In this document: positions 12,100 through 24,300 of the stretch, piece by piece | Layout of the letters: every line of letters begins with the position of its first letter | Position numbering within the stretch: the first letter of the stretch is position 1 | NCBI GenBank assembly: GCA_012845835.1 | Contig: JABAKD010000011.1 | Span: 2,501 to 66,500, forward strand | Direction: 5' to 3' | Source: Undaria pinnatifida | Taxonomy: Eukaryota > Sar > Phaeophyceae > Laminariales > Alariaceae | Length of the DNA: 64,000 nucleotides | Translations under genes and position numbers: made by a program | Notes under the pieces: model-generated | Seen by the model: the letters and a program-made list of their open reading frames with translations, nothing else | Told to the model about the DNA's origin: nothing | Databases searched by the model: none

Positions 12100-12470
12100 T
12101 GAAATCATTCCTTGAATATCGAGTCATTCCTTGGTGTCATGGACTTTGGTCAGGAGTTTTTTGTCTCGGCCTAAGTATGCGATTCGCGGAACTGGAATTC
12201 TCGGTCGAATATGGCTTGGTTCGAGCGCCGCCTTCGGGGGCGGCTCCAACGCCCCTCGCCCTGCCGTGTCCGTTTAGCACATCGACGTGAACGCGGACGG
12301 GTGCCGAGCTAGACGAGCGAGTGTCGAGGAGGAATTTTGGAAATATTGTTGAATCTTGATGGCTGCAACGCCTGAAAGATTTACAAAATTGGCATCATTT
12401 CCAAACGGTACGTGACAATGTTTGCAATTTTGCGGTGGCATACTCTCGAGCGTTAGTTTCTTTGCCGTAT
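12100..12470 (-). repeat. repeat R2, inverted copy (right arm)
   Basis: Reverse-complement of 10225-10590, from the CCAAAGAATG-type edge through TTCGACCGAGAATTCCAGTT to the ACGCTCGAGAGTATGCC edge. With the left arm it brackets 1.5 kb, which could be a non-autonomous element or just two insertions in opposite orientation. Confidence 0.85.
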
Positions 12471-12678
12471 TTTTTTACTAGTTCGTTTGGTTTCCTGCTC
12501 GGCATTTTATTGCTTTTGTTTCTGCTCGTTTTGCCAGCTGGAAATTCAATTTTTTAGTGTGGGTTCACCTAAAACGTGACACAACTTACCGACGATATCC
12601 AACAACTTAGTAACACAAATTACCGACGGCAAGACGTTTCGTGACAAAATAACTCCCAAATCATGATACTTTCACGTA

Positions 12679-13591
12679 ACAGAATTTCGAGACAGAACCA
12701 AGCAGATAGAGCCGTCCCTTCGGCCTTTGGCCCTGGCTTTAGCACGGCCGCTGACACTCCAGCCAGCCTCTGCTGTAGGCATGAACTAATGCGGTTGATT
12801 CGCAGCAAACTATCCCGCTGTGCGCGCTTCTATGTGGCCATTGTCCATGCCATATCATGTCACCTCCCTTCTGTTTTGAGCTCGTCGTCGTACGGTTAAG
12901 GTACGAGGAAACCCGTACGTACTCGGTGAAAACAGCAGTATGTACGACGAGCATGAACGCCAATTGACGACATTGGCAAGCACAAAACAGCAGGTGTAGC
13001 AGCAGTAGCCGAAGGGCGAAACGTCTAGCACATAATGCAGCAACTAGTAGCAACCAGAACTACAGCAGATAGCTTAAAGTGCAGTGCGAGTGCCGTTGGC
13101 AAGTTTAGTCGTACACGCATCACTCTGTCCAATATATATAACAGAATCTCGAGACAAAACCAAGCACACAGAGCCGTCTCTTCGGCCTTTGGCCCTGGCT
13201 TTAGCACGGCCGCTGACACTCCAGCCAGCCTCTGCTGTAGGCATGAACGAGTGCGGTTGATTCGCAGCGAACTATCCCGCTGTGCTCGCTTCTATGTGGC
13301 CATTGTCCATGCCATATCATGTCACCTCCCTTCTGTTTTGAGCTCGTCGTCGTACAGTTGAGGTACGAGGAAACCCGCACGTACTCGGTGAGAACAGCAG
13401 TATGTACGACGAGCATGAACGCCAATTGACGACATTGGCAAACACACAACAGCAGGTGTACAGCAGTAGCCGAAGGGCGAAACGTCTAGCACATAATGCA
13501 GCAACTAGTAGCAACCAGAACTACAGCAGATGGCTCAAAGTGCAGTGCGAGTGCCGTTCGTTGGCAAGTTTAGTCGTACACGCATCACTCT
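12679..13591 (+). repeat. 462-bp tandem duplication (two copies)
   Basis: Copy 1 12679-13128 and copy 2 13141-13591 are nearly identical; GCCGTCYCTTCGGCCTTTGG is at 12711 and 13173. Both end at GTACACGCATCACTCT. Frames across the copies differ in length, so coding is not supported. Confidence 0.95.
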
Positions 13592-13799
13592 CAAGAGCCA
13601 ACAAGAGGCAGGGCAGGGGCCCCCAACACAGAGACACGTGACAACCACGGCCAGCTGTCGATCGCGTAATTGGCCGGTAGTCCGTGCTTCGGTGCGTGTA
13701 TCGGAGTCGTTCGTAGTACTACTGCTGTAGACCGTCGAAAGACCACGTGACATGTGACATCCCGTTCTGGTGGCAGCCTCGCCAGTAGACCCCCCAAAA

Positions 13800-14245
13800 T
13801 TTATTTTTCTTTTCTTTTTCTTGGCCCCATGCACCAATTTCCTTTCCTGTCTCTTCTTTGTTCTTTGTTTCTTTTTTCCAATTGACTTGCGTCTGTTGTG
13901 CGTATGCGTAGTGATAGATACTACGTGTGATATATACGTGGTAGTCTTTCTTGGGTGGCAAGCGGTATAGTCGGTTTTCCCAGGCGCGAGTAATGAGACG
14001 TATGCACCGGTATGTACCTGGCACATCGTAGGGTGACTCCCGATTTCACTTTTATATGTTTCTGGTGGAGGCATGAATTGCGTCAGCTGTGAATTATGCG
14101 TGTACCACCTTGGGTTGTTTGTGTTTTTCCCCAGGGTATTCCTCTGCTCCAGAGTGACTGGAATCAGTCCTGTGACCACGGACTGGATTGTGCGAGTTAA
14201 TGTGAGAACAACAATAACTGAAATATTGCCTGTTTCTTGACCTTT
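13800..14245. repeat. dispersed repeat R6, copy 1 (unfilled for the 44.6-kb MITE)
   Basis: About 440 bp present in inverted orientation at 44232-44620 plus 45436-45470. Where that copy carries an 812-bp TIR element, this one is uninterrupted (CCAATTGACTTGCGTCTG at 13877-13894). A peptide frame is partly shared, but the differences are mostly amino-acid changing, so I treat it as non-coding DNA. Confidence 0.85.
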
Positions 14246-14337
14246 CAGCTGCTTCCTGCAAATTTGGTTTTTCTGCCAACACGATTTTGAACCCTATGCA
14301 AAGATCCTGTTTTGTTTTAATCAATTGTCAGCCGGCC

Positions 14338-14412
14338 GCCCTGGTGGTCTAGTGGTTTTACCCTCGAATACCTCCAACGTTTGGTTGTCCTTGAGTTCGA
14401 CACCCACCACGA
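14338..14412 (+). repeat. tRNA-Glu-like SINE head
   Basis: CCCTGGTGGTCTAGTGGTT matches the 5' end of eukaryotic tRNA-Glu (A box TGGTCTAGTGG at 14345) and is followed by a B box GAGTTCGACAC at 14393. The 3' acceptor does not pair with the 5' end, so this is a Pol III-derived SINE rather than a tRNA gene. Its tail could not be delimited. Confidence 0.6.
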
Positions 14413-15453
14413 TAAATATGACCTAATTTGCAAAAATGCAATCAAAAAAAGAGATCAACTGCTGAGAGCGCCTGCTAGGTACAATTCGACGCGAGTCGAC
14501 GAGGGAAGAAAATGCTCGATTCTCCTCGCGGTAAAAATGAAGGCACGTGCCGAGGTGGGGAGGGAGGAGGAGGGCCCGCTATGTGACCCCGGATCTGAGT
14601 TACTACTGGGAGGGAGCGCGAGAATGGTGCGGGGATGATAAATGGGATGAAGAAAAAAAATGTTGCAAAGAAAGGTATATGATTATTTCTACCAGTGAAT
14701 AATATGTCAGTCTCTGGGAAATACGCACGGCACCATCAGCAGTCGTCATGGTAGAGACACTCCGGATATTATGTATTGAGGGGACGCGTCCGATTTCGAC
14801 AACGTGAAATCACCCACGAAGCAAAGATAGCAGACACACATATCCCGCCTTCTCGAGAAAAAATAGAGAAGGAGCGCTACGCCAACCTCCCGTACGAGCA
14901 AAGCCACCCCCGCACCTATCTTAGACAACGCCGCCTCAACGAGAGATCGCCCTCCTCTTCTTCGTTTTTCTCCTCGCCCGCAACCGCGCAGACCCATCAA
15001 TGCGACAGCCTTCACGTAACAAACAAAGCAATCTTCTTCCAAAACCTCGCCGGCTGACATGGCCCCATATCGACGTTTGATGCAAACCGACTTTGCATCC
15101 TGTCGACTTCGAAACTCCATTGCCACGGGGACAGCAGTGCAGCCTCTTCATTAATGCCAAGGCCTCTTTCGTTTCGCCTAGAGGCGACGCAGGTTCTCAA
15201 TAATACTATTTTCGGTATTTTTGTTTGATAGACGCCAACTTTTACTTGACGGCGCATTTAACATAGTGTGTTTCGCCTATCCTTGCCTTCTTTGTTGTAT
15301 AATATTACGTTTTTTTCTGTCAAATCATGACTTTCATAATCCCATGTTCGTATTAAACTCTTGGCATTACTTTAAAGTTCAATGCATGCCAAATCGGACA
15401 GCTACACCTTAAGTTGTCGAAGTGCTGCCCTGCCCATGCGGAGCCCTTGTAAA
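14413..15453. other. no recognisable feature
   Basis: About 1 kb after the SINE head. Several frames of 60-126 codons are open, but none has convincing composition, motifs or splice context. Confidence 0.4.
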
Positions 15454-15560
15454 AATTAAAATACACTCCAGCTGTGAGCCCGAAGATTTCGTCGAAACTC
15501 ATCTTTGCAAGCTGTGTGTGATACTCCGATCCTGTTTTATGTATTACCGGAATACGTACC
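15454..15560 (+). repeat. repeat R5, truncated copy
   Basis: Begins with AAAATACACTCCAGCTGTGAG and continues through TCGTCGAAACTCATCTTTGC and GTGTGATACTCCGATC, then diverges. Other copies share the left end and stop at different points. Confidence 0.85.
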
Positions 15561-15654
15561 TCATTTTTTAATTTTTGAAAACAAAACGTCAACTGTGAGT
15601 ACGACCGATTGAATGGTTGAAACTCAACCTTTGCAAGCTGCTCATTTTTTCAAG

Positions 15655-15945
15655 GGTAGGTTCTGTAGAGTACCCACAGATCTATAACGGGGGTAATTAC
15701 CCTCTGCTTTACCCTACGGAAGACTTCTGTGAGTTCTGTGACGGTCGTGCCACAAATATCCTACACTTCACCGTGAGTTCTGTATCACATCCTGTACCCC
15801 ATAGAGATTACCCTCTGGTTCTGTATACAATACCCTGACACTTCTGTGAGTTCTGTGACTTTCGTGCCACAATACCCTACACTTCTGTGAGTTCTGTAGC
15901 ACATCCCGTACCCCACAGAGATTACCCTACGGTATTATTGTTCTT
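15655..15945 (+). repeat. minisatellite with TTCTGTGAGTTCTGT motif, block 1
   Basis: Degenerate ~110-bp units built from ACCCTACACTTCTGTGAGTT, CATCCCGTACCCCACAGAG and ATTACCCTCTGG. The same units form a second block at 16690-17150. Confidence 0.85.
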
Positions 15946-16166
15946 CTGTATACCGGCGGCACAATTACCCGTGGTACGGGTAAACAATTGTGAACTACCC
16001 TCCACATTTTGTGAGGCTGAGTCAGTCGAACTTGAAGGGTAACCCTCAAAAACAAGAACACAAGTACCACAAAACACACAGAACAGGACCCTCCTTTATC
16101 AGAGAAACAGAACACATCAGCTACAAAACACATCATACGACACGCGGTATCGGTTTGACAGGGAGC

Positions 16167-16412
16167 ATGAGCGATGCAGACCCCAGCGGTTCTACGCCAG
16201 AAACCGCGGGTGATCTTCAGACAGGCTCGCACGCGGCGGAGGCAGGTGCAGGCGCAGGTGGCACCGGCCAGGAACATCAAGAAGATTCAGATTCACACGA
16301 AGTAGAGGTGGTTGAAGGACGTAGCGGTGCCGGTGTACCCTTCATCAAACCGGCGCCCGTCTGCAACAAGCAGGGGGTCGTAGTGGAGGTTCCCCAGGAA
16401 AACGTCGCATAG
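16167..16412 (+). CDS. hypothetical short acidic protein (81 aa)
   Basis: An ATG at 16167 opens an 81-codon frame ending in TAG. The product is rich in Glu, Asp, Gly, Ala and Ser, with an EHQEDSDSHEVEVVEG-type acidic stretch and no Trp, signal peptide or membrane segment. The frame is also open upstream to 15990, but that part overlaps repeat-like sequence, so the internal ATG is preferred. It lies between two blocks of the same minisatellite. No family is recognised; it could be a real short gene, a lost exon or chance. Confidence 0.3.
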   Translation: MSDADPSGSTPETAGDLQTGSHAAEAGAGAGGTGQEHQEDSDSHEVEVVEGRSGAGVPFIKPAPVCNKQGVVVEVPQENVA

Positions 16413-16689
16413 TCTAAATGCAAGGTTTCGGGGTCAGCTATCGTTGCATATGTGCACAATGCTGTTTGATGTGCACACTGCTGTTTTGTATTTACAAAGC
16501 CGGCCGACAGAAGTAGTCTAATCCTCCCCGTTTCACCCGAGAAGTTGAGGATTGGGATTTATAGGGGCCGTACGCGCGCACACTTCACCTTCAGTCTTGC
16601 TTGGTTAAGTACCTTGAAACCGAGTCGAACCCAAGGCACAAACAGAAATGTGCAAATAAATACAGAGACTCGCGCGGGTACCGAGGGTA

Positions 16690-17150
16690 ATGACCGCCTG
16701 TAGTAGGTACCCTACAGATACCCTACGGAGGTACCCTGTGAGTTCTGTGGCGGTTCACCACAGTACCCTACACTTTTGTGAGGTTCTGTAGCACATCCGA
16801 TACCCCACAGAGATTACCCTCATGTTCTGTGTGCACTACCCTACCAATTCCGTGAGTTGTGTGACCGCAGCGCCACAATACCCTAGACTTATGTGAGTTC
16901 TGTGACTTTCGTGCCACAATACCCTACACTTCTGTGAGTTCTGTAGCGTATCCTGTACCCCACAGAGATTACCCTCTGGTTCTGTATACAATACCCTGAC
17001 ACTTCTGTGAGTTCTGTGACGGTCATGCCACAAATACCCTACACTTCTGTGAGTTCTGTAGCACATCCTGTACCCTACAGAGATTACCCTCCGGTTCTGT
17101 AACAGATCCATAACCCTACAGACATTACCCTTACCCTACAGAATCTACCT
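16690..17150 (+). repeat. minisatellite with TTCTGTGAGTTCTGT motif, block 2
   Basis: Four to five degenerate units of the type described at 15655, e.g. ACTTCTGTGAGTTCTGTGAC repeated with ATACCCTACACTTCTG. Confidence 0.85.
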
Positions 17151-17168
17151 ACCCTTGCATTCTTAGAA

Positions 17169-17243
17169 AATAAAAAAAGCACTCCAGCTGTGAGATCGAT
17201 TTTTTTGTCGAAACTCATCTTTGCAAGCTGTGTGTGATATCTC
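17169..17243 (+). repeat. repeat R5, short truncated copy
   Basis: CACTCCAGCTGTGAGATCGA then GTCGAAACTCATCTTTGCAA and TGTGTGTGATA, cut off after ~75 bp. Confidence 0.8.
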
Positions 17244-17769
17244 GCAGCGAAAAGACAGCAGCAGTAGCACAAGTATTAATATTAATAGTACTAGTAGTAG
17301 TAAATACTACCAGGTATGTAAACTTCGTACACACACTCTGCAGGGAGTTGAACACTCGACGTCAGCAGCGGCAGCATGTTGTTGTTCTCACTGCGGGTCG
17401 CTTACCCTGTAAAGCTCCACTCAGCTTTGTTCGTCGTTGATTTTCTTGTCGCATTGTTGTCGCTGGGTGGATCCCAATCCCACGCAACTGATCCCAAGAG
17501 CACGCGCCCGAAAAAATTACCAACCAAACGCGGCACAAATTGTGCCGGTTCGTGGATCGCGGTGCGATATTGCGATGTAGACCAAATTGGAAATTAGACA
17601 GCCCAAGCTTTCCAGTTGGCCGAGTCTTCGAGGCATTTGCCGTACTGCTGCGTCACACCCTACGCTCTAATCGTAGAGTCTGAATGCCCCTTGCGCCGCT
17701 CTACCTGTCGCGTAGCTGCACTCCATGGATGGCTGGAGTTTTTCCTGCAGACATCAATCAACCTTGGCG
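17244..17769. other. no recognisable feature
   Basis: Contains short (AGT)n/(TAA)n-like stretches near 17270-17310; otherwise unique sequence without a supported gene. Confidence 0.4.
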
Positions 17770-18180
17770 CCTACCTGGCACAGCAGCGCTCGTACGACGT
17801 ACTGGTATACCCAGTCCAGCTAAAGTCGGTGCTCTTCGTCGCGTTTACGCATAAGAGTGTCTTGGCACCTAGCACCGCAGTACCACGTACTCGTGTACTA
17901 GTGCATAGCCAGTCCAGCCAAGTAGGTGGTCTTGGTCGCGTTGACGTGTGAGGCCGCCTTGGCACCTGGCACAGCAGTACGGCGGGCTCGTGCACTTGCT
18001 TCGTGCAAAGTCAGTCCAACCAAAGTCAGTGCTCTTGGTCGCGTTGACGCGAAAGGGTTGGGGATACCGAAGGCCGTCTTGGCACCTGGGACCGCAGTGC
18101 GGCGTGCTCGTGTACTCGTGTACTCCTACATACCTTATAGCGAGTCCAAACAAAGTACGCGTACTTGCTCTCGTTGACGC
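17770..18180 (+). repeat. ~125-bp minisatellite just 5' of the FAM228-like gene
   Basis: Three to four diverged units sharing CTTGGCACCTGG, CCAGTCCAGC, GTGCTCTTGGTCGCGTTGAC and CTCGTGTACT. It ends about 30 bp before the proposed start codon at 18209 and so would overlap the gene's proximal promoter or 5' UTR. Confidence 0.8.
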
Positions 18181-18208
18181 GTAGGGCGTCCTCACGAGCC
18201 GACCAGGC

Positions 18209-18399
18209 ATGGACACAAAACGAGGTCCACATGGGGTGGGGGTCGAGAAGGCCAATAGGGAGTCTTCGATGTCGCAGCGATCTAGCCTTCCGCCTTCCTT
18301 CCGCGTGCGGGTTTACAACGATCGAATTTTCCCGTCAATCCTGGAGGATGGAAAGCCGTTGTCGCCGGCGGGAGGGTCTTACGGATCTCCAAAGTCCAA
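18209..18399 (+). CDS. FAM228-like gene, exon 1 (start codon)
   Basis: ATG in good context (CCAGGCATGG). 63 codons plus two bases, ending AA before GTGAGT. The product contains SFRVRVYNDRIFPSILEDG. The phase fits exon 2 (AA plus G). The frame is open and coding-like in composition. Confidence 0.65.
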
Positions 18400-21300
18400 G
18401 TGAGTGTCAATTAATAGTATTTGCCGGCCAGGTGCCTGGCGTCTGTTTTGGTGAGATTGCGCCGCTTTTCTCGGTTAGCTTTGGCCTGATTAATATTTCA
18501 ACATATTAGGTTCGAGCCACGGGCACTACGTTGTATCGTGCGGAGACGAAAGGAGACGAACTCAGGAATGATCGCTTGGCGTATACCAGGTATAGTCTAT
18601 ATTGATATATTTTATATAAATTGAAGGTATAGTCTAGGCTAGTCTCTATTGGTATGTGATGGAGTACGAATACGCGTACTCGTACTTTAGGTCTCCTAGG
18701 GTTAGGCGTGCTGAAATGTCTGCTTTGTATCGACACATTTTGTCCAGGATCAGCACATACATCGTGTATCATCCTTCCAAAGAGAACAGCAGATACCCTT
18801 GCTTCAACCCAGACGACGAAGCAAGAACGCGTAGGAAACGTGGTAGTCTCTACACTCGTGTCGTCGGCGTCTTGAGTTTGTCTTGAGATTTGACCAGAGT
18901 TCGTCAGCAGATCGAAGAGCGCTCGTGCTATATTTCTACCGAGTACAATCAATTTAGTCTATAGGGTCGTTCCTAACGAAGCTATTATTTCGGTTTTTAC
19001 TTAGTTTTTGCCCAAAGTTTCGATTTTCCCGAAATTGTTTCGGAAAACCCTAAAAGTTCCACCCCCAGAAAAACTGACATGTATGTTTTACAGTTTTTTT
19101 AGGGAAAAAAATAAATTTTAGGTACAATGGTGTAGAGGATCGGGCAGCGGCACCGCTCGAGCTGTGCCACCGCTCGCGAGTGAAAGAGACAGGGCAGGAT
19201 CGTTCCCAAAGTAATTGGCAGGCCATGGCTGATCGCAGAAGGCGCAGTGAGCTTCTGAGCTCTCGCGGTCGAGTTAGCAGTGGCACCGCTCGAGCTGTGC
19301 CACCACTCGCAAACGCACGAGACTGAGCAGGGTCGTTCCCAAGGTCATTGGCAGGTCATGGCTGATCACAGAAGGCGCAATGAGCTTCTGGGCTCTCGTC
19401 GTCGAGTTGACAAAGTGACCGCACCGAAGCGGCCGACCGAACGAGCTCGCTGACGGCAATAGCTGATACTTTTGTCACGTTGAGCGTTGTAGCGCGACGA
19501 GTTGATGATGGATTTCACTCCCCAAGGCACCGACACCTGCCTACGAGTAAGGACGACTCCGGTGGGACAACCACGCGGGTGTCTTCCGCGAGCGTTGCTG
19601 CTGTAGTGACGGTTCTGTGCCAGGTGGGCGGTTGTTTTTGCGAGCCAACTGAGGCTCGTACTCGAGTGAAGATTGACCATTCGCAGATTTCGATAAAATG
19701 CCGAAAATTTCATCAAAACGGAAGTGCTGTACGTATCGTTAAGACCGACCTAGCGGGAAGAAAATAGAACGAGAGCCGCGAAGTGTGATCGCTAAACATC
19801 GCTGGTGTCCTACAACAGCAGCGTCTATCAACAGGCCCTGCCATCCTTATGGGCAGTTGCGGGGCTATAGCGTGATTGTTCGAAAGCGTGTAGAGGGGAT
19901 GCTCTGCACGCTGGTCTCAGTGATGCTGGTCCCAGTGACGCTTCTCTACTGCTGCTGCAACTGCTGAGTAAGTAGCTTCCATCGACCCCTTCTGTCTGAA
20001 ATCAATTGGCATAGACTACAGAGTACGTCATTGGCTTCGCATGAGTTGAACTATCCCGTCAGTCAATAAAGGTACGAAACCGGCGAGGCCATAGTAGGCA
20101 CACGCACACGAGGGCTGGACGGCTGGGCGGGGCGCGGGGAGGGGCGTTGCTGCGCACCAGCCCCCACCCCGCCGCCTAGCCCGGCCCTGTGCTGTTTGCA
20201 AATGCGACGTACCTTCGTATGCACGATATCGCCAAAAGACTGTGCGTAGTAGCACCAACGACGCGCCATCATGCGGATCTACTTCTGCCATTATTTCCTG
20301 TCGGCTTCATGCGAATCCACACAGAAGAACGTAGAGTACTGTAGTTTTATGAACACTCCAAGTAAGTCGAAAAGGTTATTCCTGGGCTTGCCCCGCAGTG
20401 TTGTCAGATGGCACGCACTCGCAGGTTTGTCAACTCGGCGGAGCCCCACCTCGCTCCCCGCCGCCCCGCATGGCCTTGAGCTGTTTGCTAATATGACGGA
20501 TACTCTATCAATCTCGACCTCGCCAAGTCTCAAAAGTCGAAAACTGTCTGTTGCCTGAAAACTGTGACTGGCTGCTGTGGCGTACGATTCCTAATTTGAA
20601 ATCCGGTGTATATACCGGTATGAAGACGTGAAAAGTAGCCACGGGACCATGGTCGTGCATAATAAGTCCACGTCCACGTCAACGATTGCTCCCCACCGCC
20701 AAGCCCGGCCCTGTGCTGTTTATAAATATGATAGTTACTCATATGGTCGAACTCGTATTGTGTGTCGATGTCGGCCTCGCTACGCCCCTCAGTTGAAATC
20801 GCGGAAACAGTTGTGACCTGGTGTGATTTGCTTTTAAAAACTCAAACATTGCAGTCGTAATCGGTCGTAATACCTATGTGGTGCGTGCCGGTAGAATCAC
20901 ATGAAAATAAGCAACCAAGCGGCCATTGCCATGCACGCTCTTCCTCGTCCATACCAATGCGTGCGCTCGAGCCTCGTACTGCTGCTGCAGCTCTATGCCT
21001 CGCCACATACCCAGAGCAACAACGACACGGTGTTTCTCACACGATCGGGTCCCGCATAGTCGCTGAGTTTGGTTGTGAAACATGGAAAGAGATATTCTGC
21101 TGTGTGTAGCTGGACAGCTACTCCCACAACCAACGACTGGCTGCCGTCGTGGCCCCAGCAGCAGAGAAAAAAAAAAGAACATAGCCCCTGATCTCAGCCG
21201 CGATAGATGGAGCTAGGTAGCTTGACAGCTATATACGACAGCTAGCGGTTGGTTGTCGTCGCGACAGGGCAAAGGAAAAAGCGGGACGGGTGACACGTTG

Positions 21301-24300
21301 AAGTAACCACGGGCCCGAGGCCATGCACAATCCCCATTCAGATCAATGATTGCTCCCCATCGCCGCGCCCGGCCCTGTGATGCTGTTTATAAACATGACG
21401 GATACTCATATGGTCGATCTCGTATTGTGTGTCGATGTCGGCCTCGCCGCGTCTGTGCTGAAATCGTGAGAGTTGCGATTAAAAGCTTTAAAAAATGAAG
21501 CCAGCTGTAAACCTTGCAGTCGTACCATGTAGTACATATCGATATTGAAACAAACATGAAAATAATCAACCAAGCGCCCACGGTCATGCACACTACTCCT
21601 CGTCCAAACCAATGCGTGTCCTCGAGCCCCGCAAGGCTGCTGATGTATGCCTAGCTACATACAGGACAACAACCAGACATACACAAACGATTGGGCCTCG
21701 TATAGTCACCGAGTTCGGTCGTGATAGATGAAAAGAGCCGTACTAGTGCTGCTGTAGCTGGACAGCTACAAACAACCAGCGGCTGCCGTCGTGGCCGCAG
21801 CAGCAGAGGAAAATAGAATATCGTAGCCCCTTATCTAGGTCGCGAATGATGGAGAGAGGTTGCTGGACAGCTATAAACAACAGATAGCAGTTGTCCACGT
21901 GACAGGAGCAGAGAACGCAGACGGACGAGTGATACATTGCGACATATAATGGCACGATCTTCCTGGCCAAACCAGTGACGGTTGGCGCAACCGAGTCCCC
22001 ATAAAAGAAGACGCACGAAGTACCGAATTCGTGCGGGGTGAGGGACAGATTTTGTAAAGTTCCGATTGGACGCATAGAACCAAATCTTATACCAGGTACG
22101 TCAGATCAAGCATCGAATTGATGAGTGATTGGTGACAGAGCCAGATTGCTTATGAACTTGGACTGAGCAGGGGAGAGGATGAATAAAACAAGATGGAATT
22201 AGACCTGAGATTAGAGTTGAAAAGCAAAGGGTTTGGGGATTGTAGGGAATTTTCACGACAACCTCCAGGACCAAAGTCGCGGGGAATAACTGGATTGCCT
22301 GCCGACCATGCACGGCCTTTGCTAGCCAAGTGGTTGATAGTAATGCAATCGTTTAATTGAGCAATACGTCCTACAAGGTAAAATCCTGGTATACAGTACA
22401 GATGTTACCTCTGATGGCTCATACACTGCGCAAACAAACATCAAGATTCAGGGTGGCAAGGGGCCTGCCTGCCGTGAAGCCTGATACACATCCTAGTCCA
22501 CGTAGTCTCCGAAGACGAAAGTTGCGTCGACAGTCCTCAGCCCAGTATCACAACAAAAAATATGGCGATACTGAGGTCTGCGAGAAGCGAATGCGATTGG
22601 TTTCAGGCCACTACATAAACGTCTGGGTCTCAGCTAGATATCACGGAATCCAGATGTCGAAGGTGAACAAGCAAAATTCCACACACCGGACAGATCACTA
22701 TATAGATCATCTAAATCATCTAGATCACCTAAATCATGTAGATCATGTATCATGTACAGGACATTTTTTTCCCGCCGTTGTGAGATGTTGTGCACGATCT
22801 ATATGTAAAGAGCCCGGATCCAACCCCAAAAACATGTGCTAAAGCATGCAGATCGTGCGGCTCCTACATGAAAACATGAGCTAGACTGTACCAAGCTTCC
22901 CTAAACGATGTAGCTCATCAGGTGGGGATAGATCATCTGTAGTTATATCATCTGTCCGACGTGTGAACGCTTCCCCCATCGTCTTGCAACAGGTCATCCC
23001 ATCCGCCGTACAAGAGTCAGTCAAACACTGGACCAGCAGCAAGAAAGGCGAGGCGGGCGGAGCAGTACCAGACACAACTGGCACAAAAGCAGCTGCTACA
23101 GGACAGGCTGCTAAAGGATCACCTTCTAAATGCGGCCGTTCAGAAAGAGAAAGACTTCGCGCGGCTATCCGCCGAGGTCGCCGCAGGTGAGTGGTTAATA
23201 AAACGTTCACGTCGGGAAGGCTAATGACACGGTCGTGGCTGAACGGTTAGCACTGATGGAACCGTGCCTGAATTGTTCATATTAATACTAATCAGGTCAT
23301 GACATGTATGAGCGACGAATGAACAGACTGGGCCAGCCACGAGAGTGTCGTGCCAGTAGATCATTCTCAACGGCCATAAACAGCGATCAGTACTTATCAG
23401 TAAGGCTGACACGCTTCTTATATCGCAATGACCACCCGAGCGTGTAGTGAATCGAGCGTGTAGTGAATCAAGCGCGTAGTGAATCAAGCGTGTAGTGAAT
23501 CGCAATCATCGCCCGACAACTGCAGTGTGGGCGCTCGGACCTCGATGTTGCATGAGCCTGCTTCTATTTTAGTGATGTCCACTGTTGTCGCCCGCGTATG
23601 TCGCTCCCGTGCCTGTTGGCCGGCTAAGAGCTGCGGGATCTCGAACCTCTGAGGGTCACTAAGACCGCTATGTTGTACCTTGGTGGCCTCAGGTGCTTGT
23701 TCTGATGTACATGGTACCCGGTCAGTTTGCAGAGTCGTCTCAACCCCACACGGCTAGTCGTGTATCGGCGTAGAATATCTCAGATTCCACGTAAAGGGTT
23801 TTCTTGCGGGGGCCCTTTAGAACGTGTAGAACGTGTAGAATGTCTAGGCCTACCTAGGATGTTGTATCCTGCGTCAAAATAGCCTTCATATCCGATTGGG
23901 TTCGGTGTTGACATCGTTCAGGCCATAGAGCATAGGAATTAATAACGGTCAGCTGGCTGCCCCAGTGTGCTTGTTGTCACCCTGTGTGTTTGTGGTCACC
24001 CTGTCTGCTTGGGGTCACCCTGTTCCTGGTGGTCACCCTGTGTGCTTATAGTCATGCTGTGTTCTGTGATCACCTTGCGTGCTTTTGACCAACCTGTATG
24101 CTTGTTATCACCCTGCGTGTTTTGGTCACTCCGTGTGCTTGTGGTCTCCCTATGTGCTTGTGGTCACCCAGCGTGTCTGTGATATATATCTCTATGTTTG
24201 TATGTATGTATGTATGTATGAGTGTATGTATATATGTATGTATGAGTGTATGTATGTATGTATGAGTGTATGTATAAGTGTATTATGAGTTATTATGTAT

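Noticed and set aside
13535-14179. 214-codon - strand frame across R6
   Set aside because: Compared with the R6 copy at 44.3 kb the differences are mostly amino-acid changing and the second copy is frame-shifted, so protein conservation is not supported.
23228-23262. Sequence resembling a tRNA-Ser 5' half (GTGGCTGAACGGTTAG)
   Set aside because: No B box or 3' half follows, so neither a tRNA nor a SINE can be supported.
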